Assembly (NCBI GenBank): GCA_040902745.1
Contig: JBBDWR010000011.1
Coordinates: forward strand, 61,870 to 125,869
Direction: 5' to 3'
DNA length: 64,000 nt
Origin: JBBDWR01 sp040902745
GTDB lineage: Bacteria; Actinomycetota; UBA4738; HRBIN12
Shown: positions 25,098 to 33,756 of the stretch, one piece after another
Layout: each line of letters begins with the position of its first letter
Numbering within the stretch: the first letter of the stretch is position 1
Program-made: the position numbers and the translations under genes
The notes under the pieces: generated by a model
Database searches by the model: none
What the model saw: the letters and a program-made list of their open reading frames with translations, nothing else
What the model was told of the DNA's origin: nothing

Positions 25098-26288
25098 ATG
25101 GCTACGACCACAACCGCTCTCGTGATCCGACGTCGGGCGAGCCTCGCGCTCGCCTCGGCGCTCGTCCTGCTGCTCATCGTGCCGGCGCTCGCCGCGGCGG
25201 CCGAGCCGTCGAACCAGGACCTCGATCGCAAGGAGGAACACACCGACATCGCGATCGGTGACGTGCAGGATCGTCTCACCGCACTCAGCGACCAGATCGC
25301 CGCTCAGCAGCAGGCCGCGGTGCGGCTCCAGGCCGAGATCGCCGGATCCGTACGGGAGCTCGGCGCTGCGCAGCGAGCCTTCGATGACACGCAACAGAGC
25401 CTTATGGAGGTCCGCGCCCGGCTCGCTACCGTCGAGGCGGAGCACGCGCAGATCCAGGAACGGCTTTCGGACCGGGCGGTCGCTGCGGTCCGGATCTCAC
25501 AGGGGTCGAGTCTCGAGTTCGTCCTGGATTCCAGCTCGCTGACCGAGGTGGGCGACCGCATGGAGTTCTTGACCCAGTTGCAGGTCGCGGACGAGTCCCT
25601 CGCCGGCGAGGCTGTCTCGTCGGCCGCGACGCTCGAAGCGGCCCGAGCCAGTGAGGAGGCGCAACTTGCGCGGCACGTCGACCTCGTGAACCAGCTCGAC
25701 ACCGAGAAGGAGGAGCTGGCCAAGGCGCTCGTCGACCAACAGTGGCGTCTCGACGCGATCGCCGATGCGAAAGCGGAGGCGCGCTCCTTGCTCGCCCAGC
25801 TCAACGCGCGTGCCGAGAAGATCGCCGAGCAGCGCTTCTCGGTTGGCGCGGCGGGTGGGGGAGCGACGTTCGGTGCGTGGGCGAAAGCGTTCCTGACTTA
25901 CATCGACGCGCCCACCTGTACCGATAACCTCGTCATCATGGTGACCTGGCAGGTCTCCGAGTACACGGAAGCGAGATGGAACCCCCTCGCGACCACGCTC
26001 GATATGCCCGGCGCCACGATGTTCAATTCCGTGGGCGTCAAGAACTACGCCTCCCTCGAGCAGGGCCTCGAAGCGACCGAGATGACCCTTGTGAACGGGT
26101 CCGAGACCTACGGGTACGGGTCCGTGCTTCAAGGATTGCATCGGTGTGCAGATCGCATGGTGACCGCGACCGCGATCCGGAACTCTTCTTGGTGCGCCGG
26201 CTGCGCCGGGGGCGCCTACGTCACCGGCCTGGTCCCGATCGTCGAGCGGTATTGGGACCGCTACGCGAACGAGTCCGCCTGGGCCTGA
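25098..26288 (+). CDS. secreted coiled-coil protein with C-terminal lysozyme-like-context domain
   Basis: 396 residues. A signal peptide covers the first ~35 residues (basic start, then ALASALVLLLIVPALAAAA). Residues ~45-250 form a long Ala/Gln/Glu-rich coiled coil like those of RipA/PcsB-type peptidoglycan hydrolases. The last ~130 residues form a globular domain (WNPLATTLDMPGATMFNSVG, YGYGSVLQGL, SSWCAGC) without an NlpC/P60 catalytic triad. The sequence is compatible with a cell-wall-active domain but no catalytic residue can be named. It is convergent with pknB, whose product often controls cell-wall proteins. Confidence 0.7.
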   Translation: MATTTTALVIRRRASLALASALVLLLIVPALAAAAEPSNQDLDRKEEHTDIAIGDVQDRLTALSDQIAAQQQAAVRLQAEIAGSVRELGAAQRAFDDTQQSLMEVRARLATVEAEHAQIQERLSDRAVAAVRISQGSSLEFVLDSSSLTEVGDRMEFLTQLQVADESLAGEAVSSAATLEAARASEEAQLARHVDLVNQLDTEKEELAKALVDQQWRLDAIADAKAEARSLLAQLNARAEKIAEQRFSVGAAGGGATFGAWAKAFLTYIDAPTCTDNLVIMVTWQVSEYTEARWNPLATTLDMPGATMFNSVGVKNYASLEQGLEATEMTLVNGSETYGYGSVLQGLHRCADRMVTATAIRNSSWCAGCAGGAYVTGLVPIVERYWDRYANESAWA

Positions 26289-26298
26289 TCCGAACGGG

Positions 26299-28230
26299 TC
26301 ACGCCACGAAGATCGTGATCGACTGTCCCGCTCGCACGGTCGTACCCGGCTTCGGCTCCTGACCGCGGACGCGATCGTCGACCGATCCCGGGACCCGCTC
26401 CACACGCGCGACGAGTCCGTCTTGCTCGATCGCCGCGACGGCCTCGGCTTCGCTCATCCCGATGTAGCTGGCAACCTCGAACCGTTCCGGACCTTTGGAG
26501 ACCGTAAGCGTCACCGCTGACCCGTAGGCGCGTTCGATGCCACCCTCGGGTGTCTGCCCCATGACGGTGTCGCGTGTGGCGGTCTCAGAGAACCGCTCTT
26601 CGATCTGCACCTCGAACCCCTCGGCCTGGAGCGCCGCGACCGCCGCCGCCTCGCTCTGACCCACGACGGCTGGGATCGGCCGCGGCGGCGGTCCCTTGCT
26701 GATCACCAGGTCGATGTCGCTTCCTCGCGGCGCCTCCTTCTTGTTCGGCTGCTGCGAGACGACGTCGCCGTCGCGAACGCGCTCGGAGAACTCCGAAGTG
26801 ACCTTGCCGATCGCGAATCCCGCCTGGGTGAGCTTGCGCTCGGCGATCGCCTGCGAGCGGCCGGTCACATCGGGCACGGGGATCGGCGGCGGACCGAGGG
26901 ACGGGACCAGCGTCACCGTCTGGCCCTCTTCGAGCCGGGTTCCGGCCGCCGGATCGATCCGTAGCACGGCGCCCTGATCGACCTGGGCCGAGAACGCACC
27001 GTCGTCTTCGACGACGACGTACCCGAGTCCGATCAGCTCATTGCGAGCCTGTTTCATCGGCGAACCGAGCAACTGCGGAACGTCGTGATAGTGGGGGATC
27101 AGGAACTCCCACACGGCGTAGCCGCCGCCGACGAGCACCGCCGCCATCAGAAGTGCCCCGAGGAGCTGGCGGAGCCAACGGCGCTTCGGTGCTTGGGGAT
27201 CGGGATCGGCGCGGGGGATCGTGACCGTCTCCGCCCGCTCTGGGTCGGACGCCTCGGGGAGTACGATCGGGGTGTCGTCGACCAGCGTGGCGAGCGCTGG
27301 AGCGACCGGCAGCAACTTGGCTTCACGCGAAAGGTCGCGTCGCATCTCCTCCGCGGACTCCGGCCGGAGCTCGCGATCGCGTTCGGTCGCCGACGCGACG
27401 AATCCATCGACGCCCTTCGGGACTCCGGGAACGAGCGTTGAGGGCTTTGGCACCCTGTTCGACAGATGCTTGTAGGCGATCGCCATCGCGGTCTCGCCGG
27501 TGTAGGGGAGCCTGCCGGTCAGCAGCTCGAAGCTCACGATGCCCAACGAATAGAGATCTGTTCGCGGATCGGCAGGTTCGCCACGGATCTGCTCGGGCGC
27601 GAGGTACTGCACCGTTCCCGTAACGGTACCCGTCGACGTCTGTCGGCCCTCCGCGTACGCGCGTGCGAGGCCGAAGTCTGCGACCTTCGCCACACCGTCG
27701 GGGGTGATCATGATGTTCTCCGGCTTGATGTCGCGATGGACGATGCCCTGGCGGTGCGCATGCCCGAGCGCGGACAGCACTTGGTCGAGAACCTCTGCCG
27801 TCTGTACGGGTGCGAGCTTGCCGTGTGCGTTGAGGATCTCCCGCAGGCTCTGGCCGCGGATGTGCTCCATGACCATGAAGTAGATGCCGTCGACCGCACC
27901 CCAGTCGTACACCGCGACGATGTTCGCGTGATTGATCCCGGCCGCGGCCCGAGCCTCGCGGCGGAACCGCTCGATGAACCCCGGATCTCCGGCCAGTGAC
28001 CGGTGGAGCACCTTGATGGCGACCTCGCGGTCGAGGACGGTGTCGTGCGCCAGGAAGACCTCACCCATGCCGCCCGCGGCGATCCGTTCGACGATCCGAT
28101 AGCGACCGTCGAGGGTGGTCAGGCGTATCCCGGCCGTGGCCGTGGCTGCGACCGGCTTGGGGGAAGTGCTCTGCTGTGCCGTCGTAGACCCTCCCGCAGG
28201 TGGGGCCGCGCGATGGGTCCGGCCCATCAT
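26299..28230 (-). CDS. pknB: PASTA-domain serine/threonine protein kinase (PknB-like)
   Basis: 643 residues. Kinase domain near the N-terminus: IAAGGMGEVFLA (P-loop), VAIKVLH, HRDIKPENIMI (catalytic), DFGLARA and YLAPEQIRG. A transmembrane helix follows (LLGALLMAAVLVGGGYAVW), then four extracellular PASTA repeats beginning at HDVPQLLG, IPVPDVTG, RPIPAVVG and FEVASYIG. PASTA kinases sense peptidoglycan fragments or lipid II and regulate growth and division. ATG 28230 was chosen; the frame runs further upstream only across the antisense of the TPP riboswitch. Unlike in many Actinomycetota, it is not beside rodA/pbpA or a phosphatase here. Confidence 0.93.
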   Translation of the reverse strand: MMGRTHRAAPPAGGSTTAQQSTSPKPVAATATAGIRLTTLDGRYRIVERIAAGGMGEVFLAHDTVLDREVAIKVLHRSLAGDPGFIERFRREARAAAGINHANIVAVYDWGAVDGIYFMVMEHIRGQSLREILNAHGKLAPVQTAEVLDQVLSALGHAHRQGIVHRDIKPENIMITPDGVAKVADFGLARAYAEGRQTSTGTVTGTVQYLAPEQIRGEPADPRTDLYSLGIVSFELLTGRLPYTGETAMAIAYKHLSNRVPKPSTLVPGVPKGVDGFVASATERDRELRPESAEEMRRDLSREAKLLPVAPALATLVDDTPIVLPEASDPERAETVTIPRADPDPQAPKRRWLRQLLGALLMAAVLVGGGYAVWEFLIPHYHDVPQLLGSPMKQARNELIGLGYVVVEDDGAFSAQVDQGAVLRIDPAAGTRLEEGQTVTLVPSLGPPPIPVPDVTGRSQAIAERKLTQAGFAIGKVTSEFSERVRDGDVVSQQPNKKEAPRGSDIDLVISKGPPPRPIPAVVGQSEAAAVAALQAEGFEVQIEERFSETATRDTVMGQTPEGGIERAYGSAVTLTVSKGPERFEVASYIGMSEAEAVAAIEQDGLVARVERVPGSVDDRVRGQEPKPGTTVRAGQSITIFVA

Positions 28231-28343
28231 AGGGCTCGCGACCCGTGGAATCCCGCAAGCAGGACACCGGACCCCTGCGTGTGACCAGCACCGGAACCCC
28301 GTCGCCACCGGGGGATCTCCGTCGCAAGGCGAGCAGCTTCGGC

Positions 28344-28456
28344 TATCATCCGAGCCGACACGGGGAGCTCGGGCGTCACCGGGCTGAGAGGTCGGCTGCA
28401 TCCCAGGCGCCGGCGACCCGACGAACCTGCACCGGGTAATGCCGGCGGAGGGACGA
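28344..28456 (+). promoter_or_regulatory. TPP riboswitch with -10 element, upstream of thiE
   Basis: TATCAT at 28344-28349 is a candidate -10. The aptamer from about 28353 shows the THI-element core: CACGGGGAGC, GGGCTGAGAGG, GACCCGACGAACCTG and CCGGGTAATGCCGGCGGAG. It binds thiamine pyrophosphate. The terminal GGAGGGA (28447-28453) is also the only good Shine-Dalgarno for the TTG at 28457, which suggests translational control. No separate terminator hairpin lies between the aptamer and thiE. Confidence 0.93.
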
Positions 28457-29116
28457 TTGCGCGAGCAGCTACGACTCGACGTCTATGTGCTGACGTCTGC
28501 CGATCTCGTCGTCGGTCGCGACCATCTCGACGTCGCGCGGGCCGCGATCGCCGGAGGCGCCACGATGCTGCAGCTCCGGGCGCCCGAGGTTTCACAGGAG
28601 CGACTGCTGCCGATGGCGAGATCGTTCGTCGCCCTCTGCAAGCAAGCCGGAGTGCCGGGGATCGTGAACGATCGCATCGACGTCGCGATCGCCTGCGATG
28701 CCGCGGGGGTGCACCTCGGTCAGGATGATCGACCCGAGGGGGCCCGGGAGGCGCTGGGACCCGATCGGATCCTCGGCGCCAGCATCGACAACCCCGCCCA
28801 AGCCCGGGAGGCGGAGGTGCTCGGCGCCGACTACCTCGGCGTGGTCGTGTGGTCCACGGGGACCAAACCCGCGGCGCGCCCCGTGGGACTCCACGGTCTG
28901 CAGGCGATCGCGCGGACGACGGCGCTGCCGATCGTCGCGATCGGGGGGATCGACACGTCGACCGCGGGTGAGGTGCTCGACGCCGGAGCATCGGGGGTCG
29001 CGGTCGTGTCGGCGGTGGGCGCGTCCTTCGATCCCGTTGCGGCGACGCGATCCCTGGTGCGCGTGGTCGCTGCTCGCCGCGGGCGTATCGCCGCGCCGCA
29101 GGAGCACCGCGGGTGA
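28457..29116 (+). CDS. thiE: thiamine-phosphate synthase
   Basis: 219 residues from TTG 28457. TIM-barrel motifs: YVLTSADLVVGRDH, GATMLQLRAPE, IVNDRIDVAIACDAAGVHLGQDD, the phosphate site VAIGGIDTSTAGEVLDAGASGVAVVSAV. It joins HMP-pyrophosphate and thiazole phosphate to thiamine monophosphate. The ATG at 28439 is part of the riboswitch consensus (GGTAATGCC), so the TTG preceded by GGAGGGA is the likelier start. The stop overlaps the next start by 4 bp. One conserved element differs from the usual KxxTxxxxxxQ layout: L-R-A-P-E replaces L-R-x-K-x. Confidence 0.9.
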   Translation: MREQLRLDVYVLTSADLVVGRDHLDVARAAIAGGATMLQLRAPEVSQERLLPMARSFVALCKQAGVPGIVNDRIDVAIACDAAGVHLGQDDRPEGAREALGPDRILGASIDNPAQAREAEVLGADYLGVVVWSTGTKPAARPVGLHGLQAIARTTALPIVAIGGIDTSTAGEVLDAGASGVAVVSAVGASFDPVAATRSLVRVVAARRGRIAAPQEHRG

Positions 29117-30183
29117 GCACGGGGCAGCGCACCGGCAAGGCCACACCGGAGTTGTTCCGCCAGGTGATCCTGCGGCGCCTCGGAGCCACGGATCCCGATG
29201 TACTCGTCGGACCGCGTCATGGCGTCGACGTCGGAGTCGTTCGGGTTGCCGAGGGCGTGGCGATGGCGCTGACGGCCGATCCGGTGTTCGTGGTGCCCGC
29301 GTACGGGTGGAAACGCGCGGCCTGGTTCGCCGTACACATCCTCGCATCGGACGCGTCCACGAGCGGCTTACCGCTGCGGTGGATGTCTGTCGACCTCAAC
29401 CTTCCTCCCGACACCTCAGACGAAGATCTGACGGCGTTGTGGGACGCCTTTCACCGCACGTGCGCCGATCTCGGCCTTGCCGTCGTGACCGGACATACGG
29501 CGCGATACGACGGCTGCGCGTGGCCGATGGTGGGAGGCGCGACCTGCGCGGCGCTCGGTTCCGAGGACGGCTTCGTGACGCCGACGATGGCGCGCCCCGG
29601 GGATCGCATCGTCGTCACCAAGGGCGCCGCGATCGAGGCGACAGCGCTGTTCGCTGCAACCTTTCCCGACCGGCTCGCAGCGGCGATCGGCGCAGAACAG
29701 ACCCGACATGCCGACGCACTGTTCGAACGGATGACGGTGGTTCCCGAGGCGCGTGTCGCAGCGGCGTTCGGATTGCGCGATCGCGGCGTCACTTCGATGC
29801 ACGACGCGACCGAGGGAGGGGTTCTCGGCGGGCTTCTCGAGGTTGCCGACGCATCGGGGAACGGCATCCGGGTCGAGCTTGCGGCGATCCCTGTTCGGCC
29901 GGAGGTGCGCGCGGTCTGCGAACACGTTGGTATCGACCCGATGGTCTCGATCTCGGAGGGAACGCTCATCGCAACCGTGGTGCCCGAACGGGCAGACGCG
30001 TTCGTTGAGGCACTGGCGGGGGAGGGGATCGAAGCCGCAGTGGTCGGGACCATCCTGGCGCCGGAGCAGGGACGGATCCTCGTCACGAGCGACGGACAGC
30101 GGCCCCTGACCCATGTCGGGCTCGACCCCTTCTGGGGGGCGTTCGGGCGGTGGGCGGCAGAAGCCGAGCGAACGACCGGATAG
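29113..30183 (+). CDS. AIR-synthase-like (PurM/HypE/ThiL superfamily) protein
   Basis: 356 residues, GTG start overlapping the thiE stop. PurM-type N-domain (GVDVGVV, MALTADPVFVVP, WFAVHILASDASTSG, GHTARYDGCAWPM) and C-domain (VTKGAAIEATALFAATFP, SMHDATEGGVLGGLLE, ISEGTLIATV, PEQGRILV) are clear. The superfamily uses ATP to activate substrates: ThiL, HypE, SelD, PurM, PurL. It lacks the SelD N-terminal Cys/Sec loop, and there are no hydrogenase genes for HypE. Coupling to thiE under a TPP riboswitch suggests a thiamine step such as the ThiL reaction, but the sequence is not a canonical ThiL. Confidence 0.75.
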   Translation: MSTGQRTGKATPELFRQVILRRLGATDPDVLVGPRHGVDVGVVRVAEGVAMALTADPVFVVPAYGWKRAAWFAVHILASDASTSGLPLRWMSVDLNLPPDTSDEDLTALWDAFHRTCADLGLAVVTGHTARYDGCAWPMVGGATCAALGSEDGFVTPTMARPGDRIVVTKGAAIEATALFAATFPDRLAAAIGAEQTRHADALFERMTVVPEARVAAAFGLRDRGVTSMHDATEGGVLGGLLEVADASGNGIRVELAAIPVRPEVRAVCEHVGIDPMVSISEGTLIATVVPERADAFVEALAGEGIEAAVVGTILAPEQGRILVTSDGQRPLTHVGLDPFWGAFGRWAAEAERTTG

Positions 30184-30257
30184 CGTCACGGAACGAGCGC
30201 GAACAACACAAACCGCCGAATGCCCCATCTATGGGTCCAACGGCCTACGGAACTTGC

Positions 30258-30286
30258 TTGACCCTCGCGGGGTCTGTCCGTACCCT
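30258..30286 (+). promoter_or_regulatory. consensus promoter for leaderless metallophosphoesterase gene
   Basis: TTGACC at 30258-30263 and TACCCT at 30281-30286, spacing 17 bp. The ATG at 30293 begins 6 bases after the -10, at the expected transcription start, and no ribosome binding site is present. Confidence 0.65.
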
Positions 30287-30292
30287 TCCTAG

Positions 30293-32674
30293 ATGCGACG
30301 CCCGCCTCTTGCTGCTCTGCTTGTCCTTGCGATCGGTGCTTTTGCGCTCGCGATCCCCCAGGCGTTCGGAGGCACGGGGACCTGCAAGACCAGCTCACCT
30401 CCGAGCTCGAGCGCCACGGTCGAAGTCTGCATCGCCCAACCCTCCGGGCTCGATCCCCTCGCGGACACCGTGCCGGTTGTCGTCACTGTGGACGTCTCGA
30501 ACGGCCGGCCGGTGGACTCGGTCAACCTCCTGCTTGACGGAACGAAGACCGCGCAGGACGACCAGTCGCCGTACAGGTTCTTCATCCCCACGGACCTGTA
30601 CGTCGATGGCCCTCACACGATCCAGGTGAATGCAAGCGTGCAGTTCGCGGTGCCCTTCACCACGCCGAAGACGCGCCTCCCGGTGACCTTCGACAACGGG
30701 AACGCGTCACCTCCTCCGCCGCGTACGGGGTTCGTGGCTCCCGGAGTCGCCGGGATGCAGCCGGCGATCGTCGGTGCCACCGGAGACGGAGCCGACGGCG
30801 GGGTACGGGCGGACGCTGTGATCGACGAGATCGTCTCGTGGGATCCTGATCTGTTCTTGTACCTCGGCGACGTCTATGACAACGGGACGAACGAGGAGAT
30901 GGCGAGCTGGTACGGGCAGCCCGGGCAGCGTTGGGCGACGATGCGAGATATCACCGCCCCGACGATCGGAAACCACGAATACATCACTGCGAGCGGCCGG
31001 CCGTATTTCGACTACTGGGACGGGGTGCCGCACTTCTATGCCTTCAACGCGGGGGCGTGGCGGGTGATCGTGCTTGACACGATGAAGGCATTCAACGGCT
31101 ACGCGGTCGGCTCCCCGCAGTACGAGTGGCTGGCCGACGAACTGATCGACGACGAGCACGAGTGCACGCTCGTCAGCTTCCACCATCCTCGGTTCTCCGT
31201 GGGCAAGTACGAGGGGTCGCCCTGGCTGCAACCGCTGTGGGCGCTGATGGCCGACAACGGCGTGGACATCGCCGTCACCGGTCACGACCACAACTACCAA
31301 CGCTGGAAGCCGCTCCGGGCCTCGGGGAACTTCGATAGCAAAGGCACGCGGCAATTCGTTGCGGGAACAGGCGGCCACGAGTCTTACGCGATCCAGCGCG
31401 ACGACAGTCGCGTGGTGGAAGCAGTGGGGATGGTGGACGGCGCGATCCGGTTCGAGCTGGAGCCGGGCAGGGCGGAGTTCTCTTTCGTCACGTCCAACGG
31501 CCAGCAATTGGACTCCGGTCAGTTCTCCTGCTCGCCCACGATCGACCGGCAGCCTCCGACCGCCCCGGCGATGCTCGCGGCCACCGCCGTGGCGCCGGAT
31601 CGCATCGACCTGGAGTGGGACGCGGCGTCCGACGATCGCGGTGTGACGGGATACGAGGTCTTCCGTGATGGTGTCCTGTTGGACACCACCGATGGAGCGA
31701 CGACGACCTACGCGGATACGGGCGTGTCCGCGGACCAGACCTACCACTACCGCGTCCGCGCGTTCGACGAGGCAGGCAACCGTGGCGAGCGCTCACCGCA
31801 AGCTGAAGCGACGACGCCCGCCGGTGACGTCGACCCTCCGAGCGTGCCGACCGGGGTCACTGCCGATGCTCCGACCCCCTTCCGCGTCGATCTGTCGTGG
31901 AACGCGTCGAACGACGACGTCGGTGTCGACGCCTACGACGTGTATCGCAACGGGACGCTCGTTGCCGGCGACCTTCCTCCGATCCCCGATCCGGTGTGGT
32001 CCGACGACGATGTCACACCCGGTGCGACCTACGACTACACCGTGGTCGCGCGCGATCAAGCGGGTAACGCGTCGGCGCCGGGAGGACCAGCCACCGTCAC
32101 GTTGTCGGCCGGGCTGTTCTCCGACGGGTTCGAGAGCGGAACACTGTCCGCCTGGACCAACAGTGACCACGCCTCCGTGGTTGACGGGATCGGCCTGCGC
32201 GGGACCCACGGCGTGGCACTGGTCTCGACGGGTACCACCCGCGCGTACGTGTACAAGACTCTCCCGACTCCCAGGAAGAACACGTATACGAAGGTGTCGT
32301 TCGAGGTGGAGGAGCAGGGCCCGCACACGATCGACCTGCTTGCGATCCGTACCGCCGCGGGGGCTGGGATCGTCACGGCGATCGCTCGCGCCGACGGGAC
32401 GCTCGCGCTCTTGGACGAACGCACTTCCACCGTGATCGGGTCCGCCAGACAGGTGGGGACGGGGGTCCATGACCTACAGGTGCGCACATCGGTGGCCGGC
32501 TCGGAGTCGAAGCTCGTCGTGTGGCTCGACGGGCAGAAGGTCAACGCCCTGAGTCAGCCACGCCCGCTTGGGACGACATTCGCCGGCCGCGTCCGGCTCG
32601 GAGACGCGACCATCGGGCGGACCCTGGAACTCGTGATGGACGAGGTACAGGTGCGAACCAAACAGATCCCGTGA
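30293..32674 (+). CDS. secreted metallophosphoesterase with fibronectin type III domains
   Basis: 793 residues. Signal peptide at the N-terminus (LAALLVLAIGAFALAIPQAFG), then an Ig-like region (~30-130). The calcineurin-like phosphoesterase domain has ATGDGADGG, LYLGDVYDNGT, IGNHEY, FHHPRFS and GHDHNYQRW, the purple acid phosphatase set. Two FN3-like repeats follow (DRIDLEWDAASDDRGVTGYE and FRVDLSWNASNDDVGVDAYD), then a C-terminal beta-rich lectin/glucanase-like region. Role: extracellular phosphoester hydrolysis, probably phosphate scavenging; FN3 modules may bind polysaccharide (inference). It converges on the GT2 gene with only 22 bp between stops. Confidence 0.88.
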   Translation: MRRPPLAALLVLAIGAFALAIPQAFGGTGTCKTSSPPSSSATVEVCIAQPSGLDPLADTVPVVVTVDVSNGRPVDSVNLLLDGTKTAQDDQSPYRFFIPTDLYVDGPHTIQVNASVQFAVPFTTPKTRLPVTFDNGNASPPPPRTGFVAPGVAGMQPAIVGATGDGADGGVRADAVIDEIVSWDPDLFLYLGDVYDNGTNEEMASWYGQPGQRWATMRDITAPTIGNHEYITASGRPYFDYWDGVPHFYAFNAGAWRVIVLDTMKAFNGYAVGSPQYEWLADELIDDEHECTLVSFHHPRFSVGKYEGSPWLQPLWALMADNGVDIAVTGHDHNYQRWKPLRASGNFDSKGTRQFVAGTGGHESYAIQRDDSRVVEAVGMVDGAIRFELEPGRAEFSFVTSNGQQLDSGQFSCSPTIDRQPPTAPAMLAATAVAPDRIDLEWDAASDDRGVTGYEVFRDGVLLDTTDGATTTYADTGVSADQTYHYRVRAFDEAGNRGERSPQAEATTPAGDVDPPSVPTGVTADAPTPFRVDLSWNASNDDVGVDAYDVYRNGTLVAGDLPPIPDPVWSDDDVTPGATYDYTVVARDQAGNASAPGGPATVTLSAGLFSDGFESGTLSAWTNSDHASVVDGIGLRGTHGVALVSTGTTRAYVYKTLPTPRKNTYTKVSFEVEEQGPHTIDLLAIRTAAGAGIVTAIARADGTLALLDERTSTVIGSARQVGTGVHDLQVRTSVAGSESKLVVWLDGQKVNALSQPRPLGTTFAGRVRLGDATIGRTLELVMDEVQVRTKQIP

Positions 32675-32696
32675 GCGAGACCCCCTCGACGATCCG

Positions 32697-33743
32697 TCAG
32701 CGCAGCCAGGTCTGCATGATCGCCTTGCCGAAGTGGTAGCCGTACTTGAGCGATTTCGGCTTTTTGGATTTTCCTCCCTTGCGAGCCTCGATCGTGACCG
32801 GGACCTCGACGATCTTGGCGCGATGACGCAGCGCCTCGATCAGCACCTCGCTGGTCCAGAACTGATCCTGTTCGAGGACGAGTTTGCGCAGCAGCTCGGT
32901 GGTCGCGGCGCGGTACCCGGAGGAGATGTCGGTGATCCGCTGCCCCGTGAGGATCGTGGTCAGCCACGAGAAGAAGTGCACGCCGACGTGACGGATTGCA
33001 CTCTCCTTCTCGAACTCGCCCAGCAGCCGGGACCCGTTCACGTAGTCCGCCCGACCCGACAGGATCGGCTCGATCATGACCGGTAACTCCTCGGGCATGT
33101 GCTGACCGTCGGCATCGATCGTGACGACGATGTCCGCGCCGAGCTTGATCGCGATGTCGTATCCGACGCGCAGCGCCAACCCGCCTCCGCGCCGGATCGG
33201 ATTGCTAGCGACGAGCGCGCCCCCCGCCCGCGCGACCTCGGCTGTGTCGTCCTCGGAGCCGTCGTCGACCACGATCGAGATCACCCGGTACCCGCTGAGA
33301 TCACGGGGGATCCTGCGCAGGACCTCGGCGATGTTCTCCGCCTCGTTCAGTGCGGGCGAGACCGTCACAATCTTCTTGCCGGACGGCAGGGCGTTCGCAC
33401 TCGCCCAATCGAACTCCCGTTGCGCGAGGGCCTCGACGAGCAACCGGATGCTGCGTTCGTTCGAATCGGCGGTCGCTTGCGTGCGTAGCAGCAACGCGAA
33501 CAGGATCGCGACCGCCACGAACAGCACCGCGTCGAGCCGACGCCCGTTGCCCGGCCGGAAGTTGAAGGCGTCGAAGAGGAAATTGAACAGGTTGGGATCG
33601 AGGGCGAGGATCACGACTCCAGTCGCGATCGCCCAGCCGATGATCAAGCTGAGTCGAGAGATCTGGCGGCGGCGGTAGCGGACGACGGCCGCCGCGAAGA
33701 TCGCGACCGCGAAGATCGCGCCGAGGATCCGAAGCGCGCTCAT
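32697..33743 (-). CDS. DUF2304-GT2 glycosyltransferase fusion
   Basis: 348 residues. The first ~110 residues contain three hydrophobic segments of the DUF2304 type. Then comes a family 2 glycosyltransferase: VSPALNEAENIAEVLRRI, VVDDGSEDDT, TIDADGQHMPEELP (DxD) and the C-terminal SGYRAATTELL with RKGGKSKKPKSLKYG. This resembles dolichol-phosphate-mannose-synthase-type enzymes that load sugars onto polyprenyl phosphate. The two parts are usually separate genes. It lies 13 bp downstream of the UDP-sulfoquinovose synthase gene on the same strand, so the two probably act in one glycan or glycolipid pathway. Confidence 0.85.
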   Translation of the reverse strand: MSALRILGAIFAVAIFAAAVVRYRRRQISRLSLIIGWAIATGVVILALDPNLFNFLFDAFNFRPGNGRRLDAVLFVAVAILFALLLRTQATADSNERSIRLLVEALAQREFDWASANALPSGKKIVTVSPALNEAENIAEVLRRIPRDLSGYRVISIVVDDGSEDDTAEVARAGGALVASNPIRRGGGLALRVGYDIAIKLGADIVVTIDADGQHMPEELPVMIEPILSGRADYVNGSRLLGEFEKESAIRHVGVHFFSWLTTILTGQRITDISSGYRAATTELLRKLVLEQDQFWTSEVLIEALRHRAKIVEVPVTIEARKGGKSKKPKSLKYGYHFGKAIMQTWLR

Positions 33744-33756
33744 CGGGCCAGGTCGG

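Noticed and set aside
29113..30183. Selenophosphate synthetase (SelD) to serve the selenoprotein FdhA
   Set aside because: The superfamily matches, but the SelD N-terminal Cys/Sec-containing loop is absent and the gene is in a thiamine operon.
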